Shown: piece by piece, positions 10,892 to 22,753 of the stretch
Layout of the letters: every line of letters begins with the position of its first letter
Numbering within the stretch: position 1 is the stretch's first letter
From: Scleromitrula shiraiana
Taxonomy: Eukaryota > Ascomycota > Leotiomycetes > Helotiales > Sclerotiniaceae
DNA: 64,000 bases
Assembly: GCA_028455995.1 (NCBI GenBank)
Contig: JABELC010000008.1
Span: 991,501-1,055,500 of the forward strand
Direction of reading: 5' to 3'
Program-made: the position numbers and the translations under genes
The notes under the pieces: model-generated
Databases searched by the model: none
What the model saw: only the letters and a program-made list of their open reading frames with translations
Told to the model about the DNA's origin: nothing

Positions 10892-13800
10892 ATGCCTCGA
10901 GGTCGGAAACGTGAAAGAAGCGTTGAGGCTTCTCAAAAATCAAAACCCAATTCTCGAGCTTCAAAAAAGGCAGAGGTTTTGATCGAAAGCGATAATGAAT
11001 CTGCTTCATTGCCTCCCAAGAAAGTAGCTCGAAAAAACCCTAAGCCAAGTTCTGTTGTCGAAACCAATGGCAAAGCTTTACAAGGGAGGTTTTGCCTAGT
11101 CTCAGTTTTGCAGTCAATTGAACTAACTTTTATGGTTTAGATTCGAAGTCATGGTTTGGCAAGGCTCACGCTGCTGTGATTGAATATGGCGTCTCTGAGT
11201 CTTCTAAGGTACAAGGGAGTTCTCATGGAATTGATGGCCAGATTGGGTTCAGCCAGATGTCCAATTCTTCTGAGCACCAAAATTCTCAACAGGAGCCAGT
11301 GATTATCGATCTTTCTCAAGAAGTCACGCATCGAAATATGTTCGCCCCAAATTTGCTGCCCTCTCCTTTTGCATTAGGCAATATTTACATTGCACTGCTA
11401 CCACGGGATAAGATGCACACATACAGACTGCACTCAGAAATTCTTGAGCATGCATCTCCGTGGTTTAAGTGCACTTTCCAGACACCGGTCAACGAGTTGG
11501 ATAATGATATCGCGAATGTAGTCATGAACAAATGCGGAATAGAGGCAAGATATGAGCTGATAGATGGAGGTGAATATGGTGTGCCTGTATTACAGCGAGT
11601 AGTAAGTTGGCGACTAGAGCTTGGTACCACGTTATATGTTTTGTACAGATAAACTAATTATTATAGGCACTCACAAAATACAAAAACACTGATCCTCACA
11701 GAGATGCCATGCCCAAACAGCCATCATCTCTTGTTGGTGGTAAACCACGAGCCTTTCTCCCAAGCACGGCGATATCATGTGGTTCTACTACTAGTAAAAG
11801 CGCCCTACTCACCCAAAATGGTCGAGCAGACTTTGTTCCATCAATTGCCATCGAGCAAAGTCACAGATCTGGAGCAGGAAAAAATCAAAAGAAATCATTT
11901 GTCATCCCTCAACTTGATGGAGCTGCTGATTTTGTGAACGAAGAATTTACTCCGAAAACAGCAGAAGACACACAAATGTCCGGTACTCAACTCAATGAAA
12001 TTGCTCAATATCCTGGCCAATATGAAGTACTTACTTCGACATGTGCCCGAGTCGAAAAACTTGACAGAAAATTAAGTTCGCAAAGTGATGCTAGTATCCA
12101 GAACACTCAGATGCAGCAGCTTGTACCAAAAGGTCCAAACACCACTACCGATGAAGATGTTTCAATGCCAATAGCTGATACTCACTCCAATACAACCCTC
12201 AAAGCCGAAGAAGCAGATACTCAAGTGCCTGGTACAAATCATAGTCACAATGTCTCAAACCATCCAGAACAATTTGCAAATCCAATTACCTCACCGGATG
12301 AAGATGCTCTCATGGAGATCCAGATCCAAGCAGAAATAGTACAAAACTTGCAGGTCGCAACAAAAGAGGTTAAGGGCGAGGAAGATAACGTAACAGGCGT
12401 ACACCATAACTCAAATACCCCGGCTTTTCCAGAACAAGCTGCAGATCTGCAAGTCACAACCGAAGGTATGACTATCTCTCAGGCAATTGAAACTCAACTT
12501 ACTGCATCAACCATCCATGAAGAAAAAGATGTTGCCTTTACGAACGTAGACAACGAAAAAGGAAACGGTACTTCATTGTCTCAACTTGATCTAGACATTC
12601 AAGACTTTCCAGATCTACAACTCACACCTGAGGTGGAGGCAGCTTCATCAGCAATTCTTGATATATTGTTCAGTTCAGCTATAGCAAATGCAAATCCCGA
12701 ACAAGAAATCACACTAGCTAGCCCACAGCACAGTACAGCCGTGGAGGAGCTTTCCCCAAAACAACATATTGCTACACCGGAGATCAAAGATGAAGAAGAC
12801 ATCACTATGATACCAGCTACTGAACCTGAATTCAACCAGTCTTCTCAAGATGTTTCTACCGAAAAGGCTGCAAATACTGGAGATAACGCCCCCACATTGG
12901 AATTGCATCGCCCTGAGCTTCAACAGAATACTAGCTCCGTCGCTTCTTCGAAACCATCTGATATTGTTGAGGTGATATCTGAGCCTGATGCAGTTATAGA
13001 AGCGAGTGCTTCACCAAAATCAAAGTCTCAAACCACAAAGAACATTCAGCATGAACCCGAGCAAGTCTTTGACTTGCCAGTCGATTTGAGAAAGACTCCG
13101 CTAACGAGTCCATTGCCAGCTAATTCTAAAGTTACTGACATCCAAGATGCCATTTCCGAAGAGCCTATAAACCCACCAGTGATCACCACGAAAGAAACGG
13201 CGATATCAATCTCATCTAACTCTGAATCTCAAACCGAGACTGCTGTCAATGTCCAGACTTCCGTCGAGCAAAAAGCTGATTTGACTGTCCAGACTTCTAT
13301 CGAACAAGTAGCTGTCAGTCCAGAGATTAACTCCCGAAGCAAGCAAGTATCACCACATGCCGAGCCAGTTACCGCAAATTCTCCAAGCAGCCAACTAGTC
13401 AGCCCACCACCAACCCCCTCCAAGGCCACCGAACAGATTCCAAAGCCAACCCCAGCACCAAGCATCGCCCCGGAAATCCTCGAAGCATACAACTCCCTCT
13501 TCCTCTGCTACTATTCCCGACCCCCCACCATTTCCAGTACCGATATATCCCTCGCCATCGCACAGTCCGAATATCTCATAAAAATTGCTATGATTTATGG
13601 ATCAGAACACATTGTTCGTCCACACATTTGTTCTTCTCTCCTCGCTCATACACGTAAGCTTTATTCATTTATCCAGGCTGATCCACCTCGACTTCTTTTG
13701 CTCGCAATTCCTCTACAGTGTGCGCCTATTTTTAAAGAAGCCATTATTCATATCGTGGGGCAATCACCATTCTGGATGTGGCGCACCCCTCGAAGTGCTA

Positions 13801-14369
13801 TTCCTTCTTCTGTTCTAAATCTTATTGATGCTAAAGTACAGGTGCTCAAAGATCTACGAGCAAAAGTAAACAATGCACTGTTTATGAGTTGTTTGACAGC
13901 AGATGATACGCGTATTGGGTTGAGCAGTTTGAACAATAAGACTTTTGATACGTGGGTTGTGGTTCAGATGTGGCATGATTGGTTTTCGAGAGGACTGATG
14001 GATTGTGCGTTGTTGAGACATAATGAGATGAGAGTTGGGGAGGGGAAGATGTATAGATTGATGGCGAGGGGTGGAGAAGCTTATTTGGGAGTTGAAGAGA
14101 TGATGCGGTTGTTAGGTCCGTTTATGGCGAAGGGAGAGAGGGGCAGAGAGTGGGGAAATTGGGGGAGAGGGGATGTGGAGGAGGATTTGAGAATGATGAA
14201 GGAGTATGCTGCAAACGCAGTTAAGCAATTGGTTGTCAATGAGGGAATGGTTGATGTTTGGGGTGAGAATGGTAAGGGCGAAGGTGGAGTGGAATATTTG
14301 ACTTGCACAAAGGTTGCGGATGAGGAGTTGCCCTGGATTATTGAGGCTGCGAATGGTGAGCAGATGTGA
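10892..14369 (+). CDS. Large BTB/POZ-like domain protein with a long disordered middle
   Basis: Three exons are inferred: 10892 to about 11069 or 11088, 11141-11601 and 11667-14369, giving about 1110 residues. The N-terminus is basic and looks nuclear (MPRGRKRERS, KKVARKNPKP). Exon 2 holds a BTB-like segment (NIYIALLPRDKMHTYRLHSE followed by ILEHASPWFKCTF), the pattern in which a buried chain presents a protein-protein contact surface. Exon 3 opens with about 570 residues rich in Ser, Thr, Glu, Gln and Pro, which should be disordered. It ends with a folded region of about 280 residues (LFLCYYSRPP, HTRKLYSFIQ, SPFWMWRTPRS) typical of fungal BTB-type proteins. The first splice junction is unclear: the obvious GT donor at 11089 gives the wrong frame for exon 2, whereas a GC donor at 11070 keeps it. 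The partner and role are unknown. Confidence 0.75.
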
Positions 14370-15061
14370 GGGGGAGTGATATCTTTTGATCTTTTATTAT
14401 CGCATTTACTACTACAAAGTATCATCATTATTTTCGTTTCATGGACAGATCTGGAAGGGAGATTTATTATTTACATTTTTACTTACATGAAAATATCATT
14501 ATTTGTTTAGCTTACCAAGTTCCCTCATCTGACTATACATGTGATCCGAGTTAATCGAGCTAATTCATTTTCTAATGTCTGTTCAAAGAGTAAATATTCA
14601 AAACATGCATGTTTAATATGTTTTGAATGTTTGTTTAGAATATAGATATTAAAATATCAAATACATGGAGTTGATTGTATATAAATTGAATGGACATTCA
14701 GAATTTGAACAGCTCGATCATTGCTTTATCAGTAACAAGAGACCTACGAGATTTAATAATATCTGTGCTCCGGTCATTCTTATAAGTTAAATCTTCAATA
14801 TAGACCGTGCCTTCAAGCGCGATCTATAGCTTTGGGGAGAGCATATGGAGAATTGGCTTCAAATAGCGCGGAAAAATCTATTTCAATTGTGTGCTCTAAT
14901 GCTGCATAAATCTTAGCATAGAACACCTTATATACCAGTGGCCCCAAATGCACCGAATATATCATCATTCATGGACGAAACGCCCTCTAAATACCCAAGT
15001 CCTTTCCTGAGGAACGCCCCGCTAAACTTTTATACAAATGATCCCAATGATAGCCACTCAC
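14370..15061. other. Convergent intergenic region with MITE-like element
   Basis: This lies between the 3' ends of the BTB-type gene and the cyclin H gene. It contains the inverted-repeat element at 14556-14716 and nothing else that I can support. Confidence 0.5.
14556..14716. repeat. MITE-like inverted-repeat element, copy A (161 bp)
   Basis: The ends are imperfect inverted repeats of about 31 bases: the left end starts CGAGCT and includes TTCATTTTCTAATGTC; the right end reads ATGGACATTCAGAATTTG and closes with AGCTCG. The interior is AT-rich, with its own small palindrome (ACATGCATGT). It encodes nothing. Similar elements lie at 18866, 39846 and 43658. Size, ends and lack of coding fit a miniature inverted-repeat transposable element. 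A target-site duplication is not obvious. Confidence 0.65.
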
Positions 15062-16286
15062 TCATCGCTTCAAATCACCACCAAATATCAAACTCTCTTC
15101 TTTCTCCCTCTCTTCCCTTTCCATCTTTCTCTTCTTGATAATCTTTTCCTCTTCATCCTTCTCCGTTCCCTCTCGTTTCATCCTCTGTAACCCTACTAGA
15201 TCTGCCTTCTCCGGATTTCTACACTTCTTTAACTTCTTCGCTAATGCTTGCACTTCTTTTCTTTCTTCTGGTGTTTGGTCTTCTGGAATCGTGGACAGGA
15301 GTTCTGCGAGCTTTTTGATCGTGTTCAGTAGCTTAATTTTCAGTGGAGAATTGGAGTCTGAAGTGGAGTGAAATTTCAATGTGATATAAAAAGTTGCGAG
15401 GGGTTCGGAAGCGAGGTATAAAGAGGCAAACGATATTTGGGAGGGTGTGTAATGGAAATATGAGTCGGTAAGAAGAGCACTAATTTTTAAGTATTTTCGT
15501 GCGATTGGATGGGATTGAAGGACTAAATTTTGCATGTTGGGTGGTCGGAGGGCTTCAAGCTCAGCAGGTATGGGAATCTGATGCGTGGCGATGGAGATGA
15601 GCTCCATGATTGCACCATCGAGGGGCCGGAAAGGATGCCGCACATCAAATGTGAATCGAAGACCTTGGGTAAGGAGAAATTCGGAAGAGAGGATTTCTTC
15701 TGGTGTAGTGCGACCAATGGCGTCTGCAAATTTACTGAGTTTGAAGTAAAAGTATTCTGTTTTGGTAGCGAAGAAGAGGGCGGTTTTGAGAATGGTCGTG
15801 GGGGGGTAAGTCATTAGACTATGGGTAATGTAGAAACGGCGAACATATTGAATTGCTGTTGCCTGAGCATCAAAAGCCAGTCAGTATAGGCATCATTTGT
15901 AGTATACATGGAATTCAAGGGACTGAGTAGAGACCGAATATCTCTGTGTGAATGGTGCATACCTTAACCTCCAAAGGTACTTCTAAATGATCACCTAATT
16001 GCAATGTCTGTCTGCAATAGAAATCCAATAACTTTAATTCCTCATCAACTGTCAAACAATCCACCTCTCCTTCTGGAAGTGCCGCGCTAGCAGATCTACT
16101 ATTTTCTGCTTCACTGTTGTCATTTGAAGATAATGCGCGAGCTTCTCTTGCGCGCCGTACTGCTTCGCGCACCTGAGTTGCGGCATGGGAATTGGTCGCT
16201 GTGCGAAGGGAGAGAAGGGAGGAAGGTGTATATGACCAGAGACGATATTGGGAAGATGTACGATAGCGATCGTCTTCGGTGGACAT
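15062..16286 (-). CDS. ccl1: Cyclin H homologue (TFIIH/CAK cyclin, Ccl1/Mcs2 type)
   Basis: Two exons (16286-15963 and 15862-15062) encode 374 residues. In this family the protein partners the kinase Kin28/CDK7 in TFIIH, which phosphorylates the RNA polymerase II tail at promoters. The start MSTEDDRYRTSSQYRLWSYT matches fungal cyclin H, where SSQ.R.W near the N-terminus is typical. The first cyclin box follows (about residues 70-200), with VPLEVKATAIQYVRRFY, where the intron falls, and LKTALFFATKTE, the standard helix 3 to helix 4 region. FLLTQGLRFTFDVRHPFRPL is the strongly conserved cyclin H segment between the two boxes. The C-terminus is a long charged helix rich in Lys, Arg and Glu. The intron is 100 bp, longer than others here. 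The gene is head to head with the trimethyllysine dioxygenase gene. Confidence 0.92.
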
Positions 16287-16643
16287 TTTGTTCCTAAATT
16301 ATTAAGAGTTATTGTTGGATATTGACATTCTAACCTCAAGATTTGTGAAGTTACCTACATAGCTATGGATATGGACCATCTACTTGAACAATTGCTTGGG
16401 AAGCTTTGTTGCAGGGATATTGGGATTGTAGTGCCTTCGCGGGTAAACTTTCCGAGGCAGGTAGAGATTGTATATCATCCGAGATCTAGAATTTTAACGA
16501 GTCGGAGGGCAGTTTGAGCCGAAGTTAACCGAGGCGAGGTGCTACGCCCCGCCATGCAATCCAGAAGTCCTAACAATAAAGTATTCATCACTACCGTCGT
16601 TGTACCCATGGACATCAACTATTATATGTATTGAACTGCCACA
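16287..16643. promoter_or_regulatory. Divergent promoter, cyclin H / trimethyllysine dioxygenase
   Basis: Only 357 bases separate the two start codons, so both promoters must lie here. No clear TATA box is seen on either side; GC content is higher than in flanking intergenic DNA near 16500-16560. Confidence 0.55.
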
Positions 16644-18543
16644 ATGTATCGATCAGTTTGTCGTATTCAACAGATCTGCCATACCACTAGTCGCCGCTGC
16701 TATAGTACTAGGTCTAAGACATCTGTCATAAGAAATGGTTTGAATACTACGCCGGTCCAACATTTCAAAAAGAGGATCAATTTTCAGGTTTCGTCCTTAC
16801 CGCCAGAAGAAATTAGGTTATTGAGGCAAATAATAAGAGAACCATTACCGGTAGAAGGAAGTAACCTTCCATCAATTATCAAGGTTCAAAATCAAAAAGG
16901 AACTGAGATAGGCCACCCATTAATTGCTCGTGCTTGTCGTGAAGATGATGAACTTATTAATACTTCAGTGTATATGCCAATTCCCTTCCACGATGGTGTC
17001 AAGTTGGTGTAGGTTAATCCATCTCCACTTCTGTAAGCAGATATTGATAAATGATAATTATAGGACCAAGCAGTGGTTACAGTAAGCAGAGGAAAGCTAC
17101 GAATGTTCTTTTCGAACAATGACTTATACCACTATAGGGATAACTGTCCTTGTCCAAAATGTAGGCGTCCAGATACTATGCAAAGAGAAGTCAACATATT
17201 TTCTGTAAGATCTTCTAATTGAATATATATTCGACACATCTGACTTCCCAGTAGCAACACAAGGTTCCAAGTTGTACTGCTCGTATGAAGAGATCTGGGC
17301 TAGAAGTCACATGTATGGAATAAAATCTTATTTTCTTGCTACACAACTAATTATATCAGGGGCGGATAATCGTCCAGATCACGTTAGTCTTTATCAGTGG
17401 GATTGGTTGGCGAAGCATTGTTTGTCAGATCCTAAAGGAACGCATCAACTCGGGTTCGTTCAAAAATCCCACTTACATCAAAATGTACTGAGCTCATTAG
17501 AAATTCTTGCATCGTATGGGATGCAAAGTCAATCAAGGACGATCCTCCATCTGTAAATTATGATGAGGTCATGGCCAGTGACAGAGGTGTCGGCGAGTGG
17601 ACGAATAAAATTGTAGGATTTATCCTCATATCGGGTTACCACTTTACTGACACTGTACCTATAGAAGACGTATGGGTTCTGTTTCGTAGATGGAGTACCT
17701 GTCTGTCCCCAGAAAACCCAAGAATTACTTGAACGCATCGCCTTTATTCGACCAACGCACTATGGTAATACCTTATTATGTATATAGGTGCTTTGAATCT
17801 AAACTAACTATCTTAGGCGGCTTCTACGACTTTACTTCTGACCTTACCATGAAAGATACAGCATACACTAGTGAAGCCATTGGTCCACATACAGACACGA
17901 CATATTTCACTGATCCAGCTGGGTTACAAATGTTCCACCTTCTATCACATGAAGATGGCACGGGCGGAGAGTCTCTGCTTGTGGATGGCTACCGTGCTAT
18001 TGAACAGCTCGGGCAGGAAGATCTTCTATCTCTTCACACTGTGAGTCTATCATGGCATGCTAGCGGAAATGAAGGAATCACAATGATACCCAGCCGTAAA
18101 TCTCCTGTATTTAAGAAAGGTCCTCGTTTTGAGCGCCCCATTCAAATACGATGGAACAATGCAGATAGAGGTGTTGTAAGTCATCAGTATTTTGAGGCAT
18201 GGTACCGGGGTGCAAAGGCTTTCGATGCTGCCGTCAACGATACCAAATTTCAATACTGGGAACAGCTTAAACCGGGACGGGCAATAAGTACGTATTTCAA
18301 GCTCATCAACATATTGCGACAATTTCTAAAACTCGGATAGTTTTCAACAATTGGAGAGTTCTACACGGGCGATCTGCTTTCACGGGTAAGAGGCGTATGT
18401 GTGGTGGATATAGTGAGTGCCTCTTCCTTTCTTTCATGGTTTCCGAGATATATTGATGCCAAATAGTCAATTACGATGATTTCATCTCGAGATGGATGAA
18501 CACGAACTTCACCAAAGAAGAGATTCTAGCCGGTATCTTGTAA
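16644..18543 (+). CDS. Trimethyllysine dioxygenase, first enzyme of carnitine synthesis
   Basis: Nine exons (16644-17006, 17064-17204, 17255-17312, 17360-17453, 17501-17612, 17665-17764, 17817-18287, 18341-18412, 18467-18543) join in frame to 495 residues. The family uses Fe(II), oxygen and 2-oxoglutarate to hydroxylate N6-trimethyllysine. The N-terminal zinc-binding DUF971-like part carries RDNCPCPKCRRP, with the expected cysteines. The catalytic TauD-type fold shows GPHTDTTYF (His314 and Asp316, two iron ligands) and NNWRVLHGRSAF (His455, the third ligand). YGFCFVDGVPV and GGESLLVDG match this subfamily closely. Trimethyllysine dioxygenase is favoured over the related gamma-butyrobetaine dioxygenase from HTDTTYF and the LKPGRAIIFNNWRVLHGR block. 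The basic, Arg/Ser-rich N-terminus (MYRSVCRIQQICHTTSRRCY) is consistent with mitochondrial import. All eight introns are 47-57 bp with consensus ends. Confidence 0.93.
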
Positions 18544-18865
18544 TTAGGTCTCGGTTTCTATCTAATAGGCCAAGTTTCGTTGAGGGTTTTCATCTCATAG
18601 AAATGGATAGCCTTTTGTCCGATAAATTACGAACCATGATTGCATATTTCATTGATGTTACTTTTGTAATACTGTACTTATACCATCGATCTTTTAGTTC
18701 AACATCAGGTCAAAACAAGAAGTCGCATCGACCTCTAATTCGCAAAGATAAGCGTTCTTACTTAACTTGTTTGTTTGTATCTGCAGCAATTTTTGAGATT
18801 TATATGCACCTGTATCGCCGGATATTCAAAAATAAATCTGCTCGATTGAATGATGTCCATGTTGC

Positions 18866-19047
18866 CGAGCCAATTCATTTTTAAATATCCGTTTAAGATA
18901 TAAACATTAAGATATTTTTTTATCTAAATATCTATGTAGAATACAAATATTTAGATAACCTTTATTTGAGTACTTATATATAATACAAACATTTTCTATG
19001 CTTGATTGTATATAAACTCAATGGACATTCAAAATGTAAATAGCTCG
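18866..19047. repeat. MITE-like inverted-repeat element, copy B (182 bp)
   Basis: The left end begins CGAGCCAATTCATTTTT; the right end contains CAATGGACATTCAAAATG and closes with TAGCTCG. These are imperfect inverted copies of each other and match copy A at both ends, including the shared inner motif GATTGTATATAAA next to the right end. The interior is very AT-rich and has diverged from copy A. Confidence 0.6.
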
Positions 19048-19234
19048 CTACACAATTCGTACCTATGTAGACCGAAGACTATAGTGTGACCGCGAGGCCT
19101 CCGAATCAAAGCCGACAAACCTTTACTGTAAATCATACCATGTGGGCAGGCTGAATCGTTACATGGAAAAAAACCTATATTGGTAGTGGAGCACTTGACT
19201 ATGAGTTAACTCATGATGGTGAATCATTGTACAG

Positions 19235-19242
19235 TATAAATA
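19235..19242 (+). promoter_or_regulatory. TATA box of the small basic protein gene
   Basis: TATAAATA lies about 160 bases before the ATG at 19401, followed by a C- and A-rich leader. Placement and sequence fit a core promoter. Confidence 0.4.
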
Positions 19243-19400
19243 CTGCATCATAGTACCCTCATACATTTGAAGTCACAACATCTAACAGTTTCCCCTCAAC
19301 TTAAACTCTTGAATGATACAAAAAGAAGTTCAATTTCATACAGCCAGAGAAAAAACCAACACCTCCTCTCTGAAATATCACAGTCCACGCAGACAACAAA

Positions 19401-19712
19401 ATGACAATCCGAAAAGTCCAAACCATCGATTTGAAGAGCGTTGCCAGCAATGAGAAGGAGTCACAGAATTTGAAAGTTCCTACAAACTTTGAAAAAGAGC
19501 AACGATCATCGTATGATGGTGGTTCTGAAAGAGAACATCCTAATCAATCATTAGTGAAATCTCACCAAGTCATCAATGAGAATGGAAGTGTATCTAAACT
19601 CTATCAAGAGCCTCCTGCTCTAGCGATTCCGGGTAAGCAGCAAAAGACTGATAAGCCGAAGAAGGTCAAGAAGACGAAGAAGACAGGGGCAACGAAGACG
19701 CAGGGAAGGTAG
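19401..19712 (+). CDS. Small basic hydrophilic protein, unrecognised
   Basis: A single exon encodes 103 residues. There is no signal peptide or membrane span. The first 75 residues are polar with many Ser, Glu, Gln and Asn; the last 25 are strongly basic and lysine-rich (KPKKVKKTKKTGATKTQGR), which could be a nuclear or nucleic-acid-binding tail. No family is recognised. A TATA box and a typical A-rich leader precede it, and its codon use looks normal, so I take it as real. It could be a fast-evolving lineage-specific gene. Confidence 0.55.
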   Translation: MTIRKVQTIDLKSVASNEKESQNLKVPTNFEKEQRSSYDGGSEREHPNQSLVKSHQVINENGSVSKLYQEPPALAIPGKQQKTDKPKKVKKTKKTGATKTQGR

Positions 19713-20213
19713 TATGGAGTTGAGTAGATGGATGATTATGTGGGGTTAAATGACCTTAGATATGGGGTTTGGGGGATATTGAAGTTATGTATTTAATGAT
19801 ACTCACTCAAGCTCGTTCGATATGTATTTCATTGACACAACTACTAGTAGGATCTCCTTTATATTTCAATGCATTACCTGAACATACAAAGTATTCCTCG
19901 ATCCGAATGAGTGATATATAAATGTAGGAGGAAAGATCAAGGGGGAAACAGTAAGGAATTTAAAAAGTAACATTATATGCGCTATCTACTAAAGATTCAA
20001 TTCAAGGAAACCATTACCCTCAAAACTCCAGAAATAAACCAGTTGTATAGAAAAAATACTACCTAGCCAAACATGCCTAGACTACGATATCTGTTATCAA
20101 TTTGCACCACCAGGGGGTGCAATAATTCAATCGCCACCCCTCTGCTGAACAGCCAGAATACTAAACTGTCTGATCATGACCCCCTTGGTCCATCGTCTAA
20201 ATCAGAACGTATC
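19713..20213. other. Convergent intergenic region
   Basis: Between the 3' ends of the small basic protein gene and the folylpolyglutamate synthase-like gene I see nothing beyond AT-rich sequence. Confidence 0.5.
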
Positions 20214-21906
20214 TCACATTTTCTCAGCAGTTGGATCAAGGTGTCTCAATGCCGATCCTACCAAATACAGACTCCCAGTAACTAAACATTCCATCGCATG
20301 GCTTTGATATCCAATCTTCGTAGCTAAATCGATCGCAGCACCATTGTTTGGCTCTAGTAAGATACTAGAATTTTGAGAGATTCTTTGCCATATTTGGGCA
20401 TATTCACGCATTAAGCAAACATCATTAACTGTGATTTTAGATGCTGTAAGTAATATCAGTATGCAAATGAATCAGAAACAGGAGAAAGAGGGAAACCAAC
20501 TATCATCCCAATCGGTTGTAAAAATCACATGTTTTACTTTTACTCTATTTTTCTCCAAGGCTTTAGCAAGACTATCCACAATCTTGGCTCCGTCTTGTCC
20601 GGAACAATGACTAAAAACCACAACTTTTGGATTCATAGCCATATGTGTATTTGTGATCTTTTGCTTCATCTTTCTAAACGCGTATGCGAGTGGGGTGAGA
20701 GTAGCTTCTTCGGATACGCTCATGGCGAACCATTCCGCAGCTTTTTGAACCGACATATGGTTGTTCGCGCCATCTAAGAACCAAGAATTCTGACCCACTA
20801 CTAATTTCTGAAACCGTCCAGGCCAGAAGTATCGGTCGAGTCCATTGGCAATATCTGCAGATGTGAGAGGGGGAAATTTCTCGTTGCAAAGTGATATGAG
20901 GTAGGCATCAAGAAGAGCAAGTGCTAAAGAGCACTGACGACGCATGACTTCATTTTTGAGAGCATGTGCAGTGATAGGAAGACGATTGTCTTCGCTGATG
21001 TAGTTCAATGCGACTGCTTTCTCATGTGCTCTTGACTCGAAAACTTGTTGGACTTCTAAAGTTTGGGGAATTGAAAAGGCAGGCGCATTTGTCTTCATAA
21101 TTCCGCCTATATGCCATGCAATATCTTCAATAGACGGACTACCTTCTTGCATAAAATGTTTGCTTATTTGAGTGATTCCAACAGCAGTAGGTTTGACGAA
21201 GTTTGTTGAGTCACTCTCACCTCCACCGTGGGTCTCCATGATTACAACATCGACATCCTCAGCAATGAAAGCATACATTGCAACAAGCAATCTGAGTTGC
21301 ATATAATCCGGCATCATATTCTCGCTGACTTTGGAAGAAATTTTCTCCCACACATCGAAGAAATATCTGGTGAACTTTCCCTCAGATATGGGTCTTGAAT
21401 TAATCTTGATTGACTCCCTCACATTCTTACAATAGGGAGTTGTATACAAACCAAGCTTCTTCACTAGACCAGTTCTAGAAGAATAGGATGCGAGGAAAGC
21501 TTTTACAAAATTGCACGTGGAAGATTTACCTTTGGTCCCACCAACATGAATGATATAGAACTCGTTGTTCTGCAAATAGCCATCAGACTCCGTGTAAACG
21601 AGGTAGAATAATGACTTACTGTATATCCAAGAATTTCGAGCCATTCAGCCATAGCTTTCGAGCTGGGTCGAAGGCCATCAATTTCCGATGTACTCCAATC
21701 ACTGGTTGTCGCTGCAGGAACAGACTCATCGCTATCACCACCACCTGCGCATGATGTTTTCCTGAAAAGTTGGGAAGCTTTGCTAAGTTTAGTACCCTTC
21801 CCACCAGTATCGCGACTCTCGAGGAGTGTAAGTGCATTCTACTCAATGTTAAAACATACCATATCTTTTATGAACAGAGAGAGCTTACCCGGTATGATCT
21901 CTCCAT
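20214..21906 (-). CDS. Folylpolyglutamate synthase-like enzyme
   Basis: Four exons (21906-21889, 21838-21620, 21569-20501, 20443-20214) join in frame to 511 residues, the usual length. The first exon is only 18 bases (MERSYR). The family adds glutamates to folates in an ATP-dependent ligase reaction, keeping folates inside the cell and its mitochondria. The P-loop HVGGTKGKSSTCNF (about 87-100) binds ATP. THGGGESDSTNF corresponds to the magnesium/folate loop usually read as GIGGE.DSTN. The C-terminal domain has WPGRFQ and SWFLDGANNHMSV, followed by CSGQDG. Two differences from the usual pattern stand out: DGANN where DGAHT is normal, and THGGG where G.GG with a preceding GI is normal. It could therefore be a diverged paralogue with another substrate rather than the main enzyme. 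Confidence 0.85.
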
Positions 21907-22753
21907 GACTGACAAATTGTAATGAAGAATTTCGACCAATTTCAAACTGGCAGAATATCGTTCATGAAGACTCCAATCCCGTCAGCTTGGGGGGAAATAT
22001 TGGCAATATGTTGGGCATGACGTTGTCATGGTCTTTGTTGGTGTTGACCGCATCTCCCACAGATCGTAAGAGAGAGTACGACTTAGAGGTCGTCAAAGTA
22101 TCGCAAGCCACTCTAGAGTTCTCATGTTCATGAACTGGCCTCAACATCGGTGAGGCGAAGTCTTTCGCCACACAACTTACTCTTTATAGGTGTGGGACAG
22201 TTGGCGCTTATGAGGTGTAAGTGTTGTTGGTGGTGTTGGAATGTTCGTGAGGTCTGAGGTCGGGCCAGCATCGGGTTTTAGTACAGGGCTGATAACCCTG
22301 TAGCGCGCCTATTGAGTGTACCTAGAATCTGGTGTCGCCTGTGGAAATACTTGAGTCAACACCAATTCAAACATTGAAGATTTAATCCAGTCGCGACTTC
22401 CAAGTTATGAGGTAATGATATATTTATTACGGACTAATAATTCGCATGATGCTTTAGCCTGTCCCTGCGGTTTTAGGCATGCCAGAGCATTCAATCTCGA
22501 GCAATCATCAATCAATCCCCGACCAGAGAATACAGTAATTCAAGACCTTTCAATCGATCAATTAAATCTTCATCTTGTGAATTATAATAATGTGATGGTA
22601 CACCCCGGATGCACCATGACCAAGTCTATTCATCACATAACTATTCTTCTCCAATACCCCCTCCCATTTTCCTATATCATCGCATCGGCAGACGATCAGC
22701 CTCTAAACTATCTGCCACCACAAACATCAGAAGAAACCCTCGAATCGCCACTC
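21907..22753. other. Intergenic, no supported gene
   Basis: Two frames of 69 codons (minus) and 118 codons (plus, 22415-22771) are open, but neither shows a family, splice support or a good start. The latter overlaps the antisense small secreted protein gene. Confidence 0.4.

Larger units (their letters stand above)
18544..19400. other. Intergenic region with MITE-like element and a TATA box
   Basis: Open frames here lack support. The region holds the repeat element at 18866-19047 and, before the next gene, TATAAATA at 19235-19242. Confidence 0.5.

Noticed and set aside
18544..18884. Open frame following the trimethyllysine dioxygenase stop
   Set aside because: It overlaps the last exon in another phase and then runs into the repeat element; it is likely chance.
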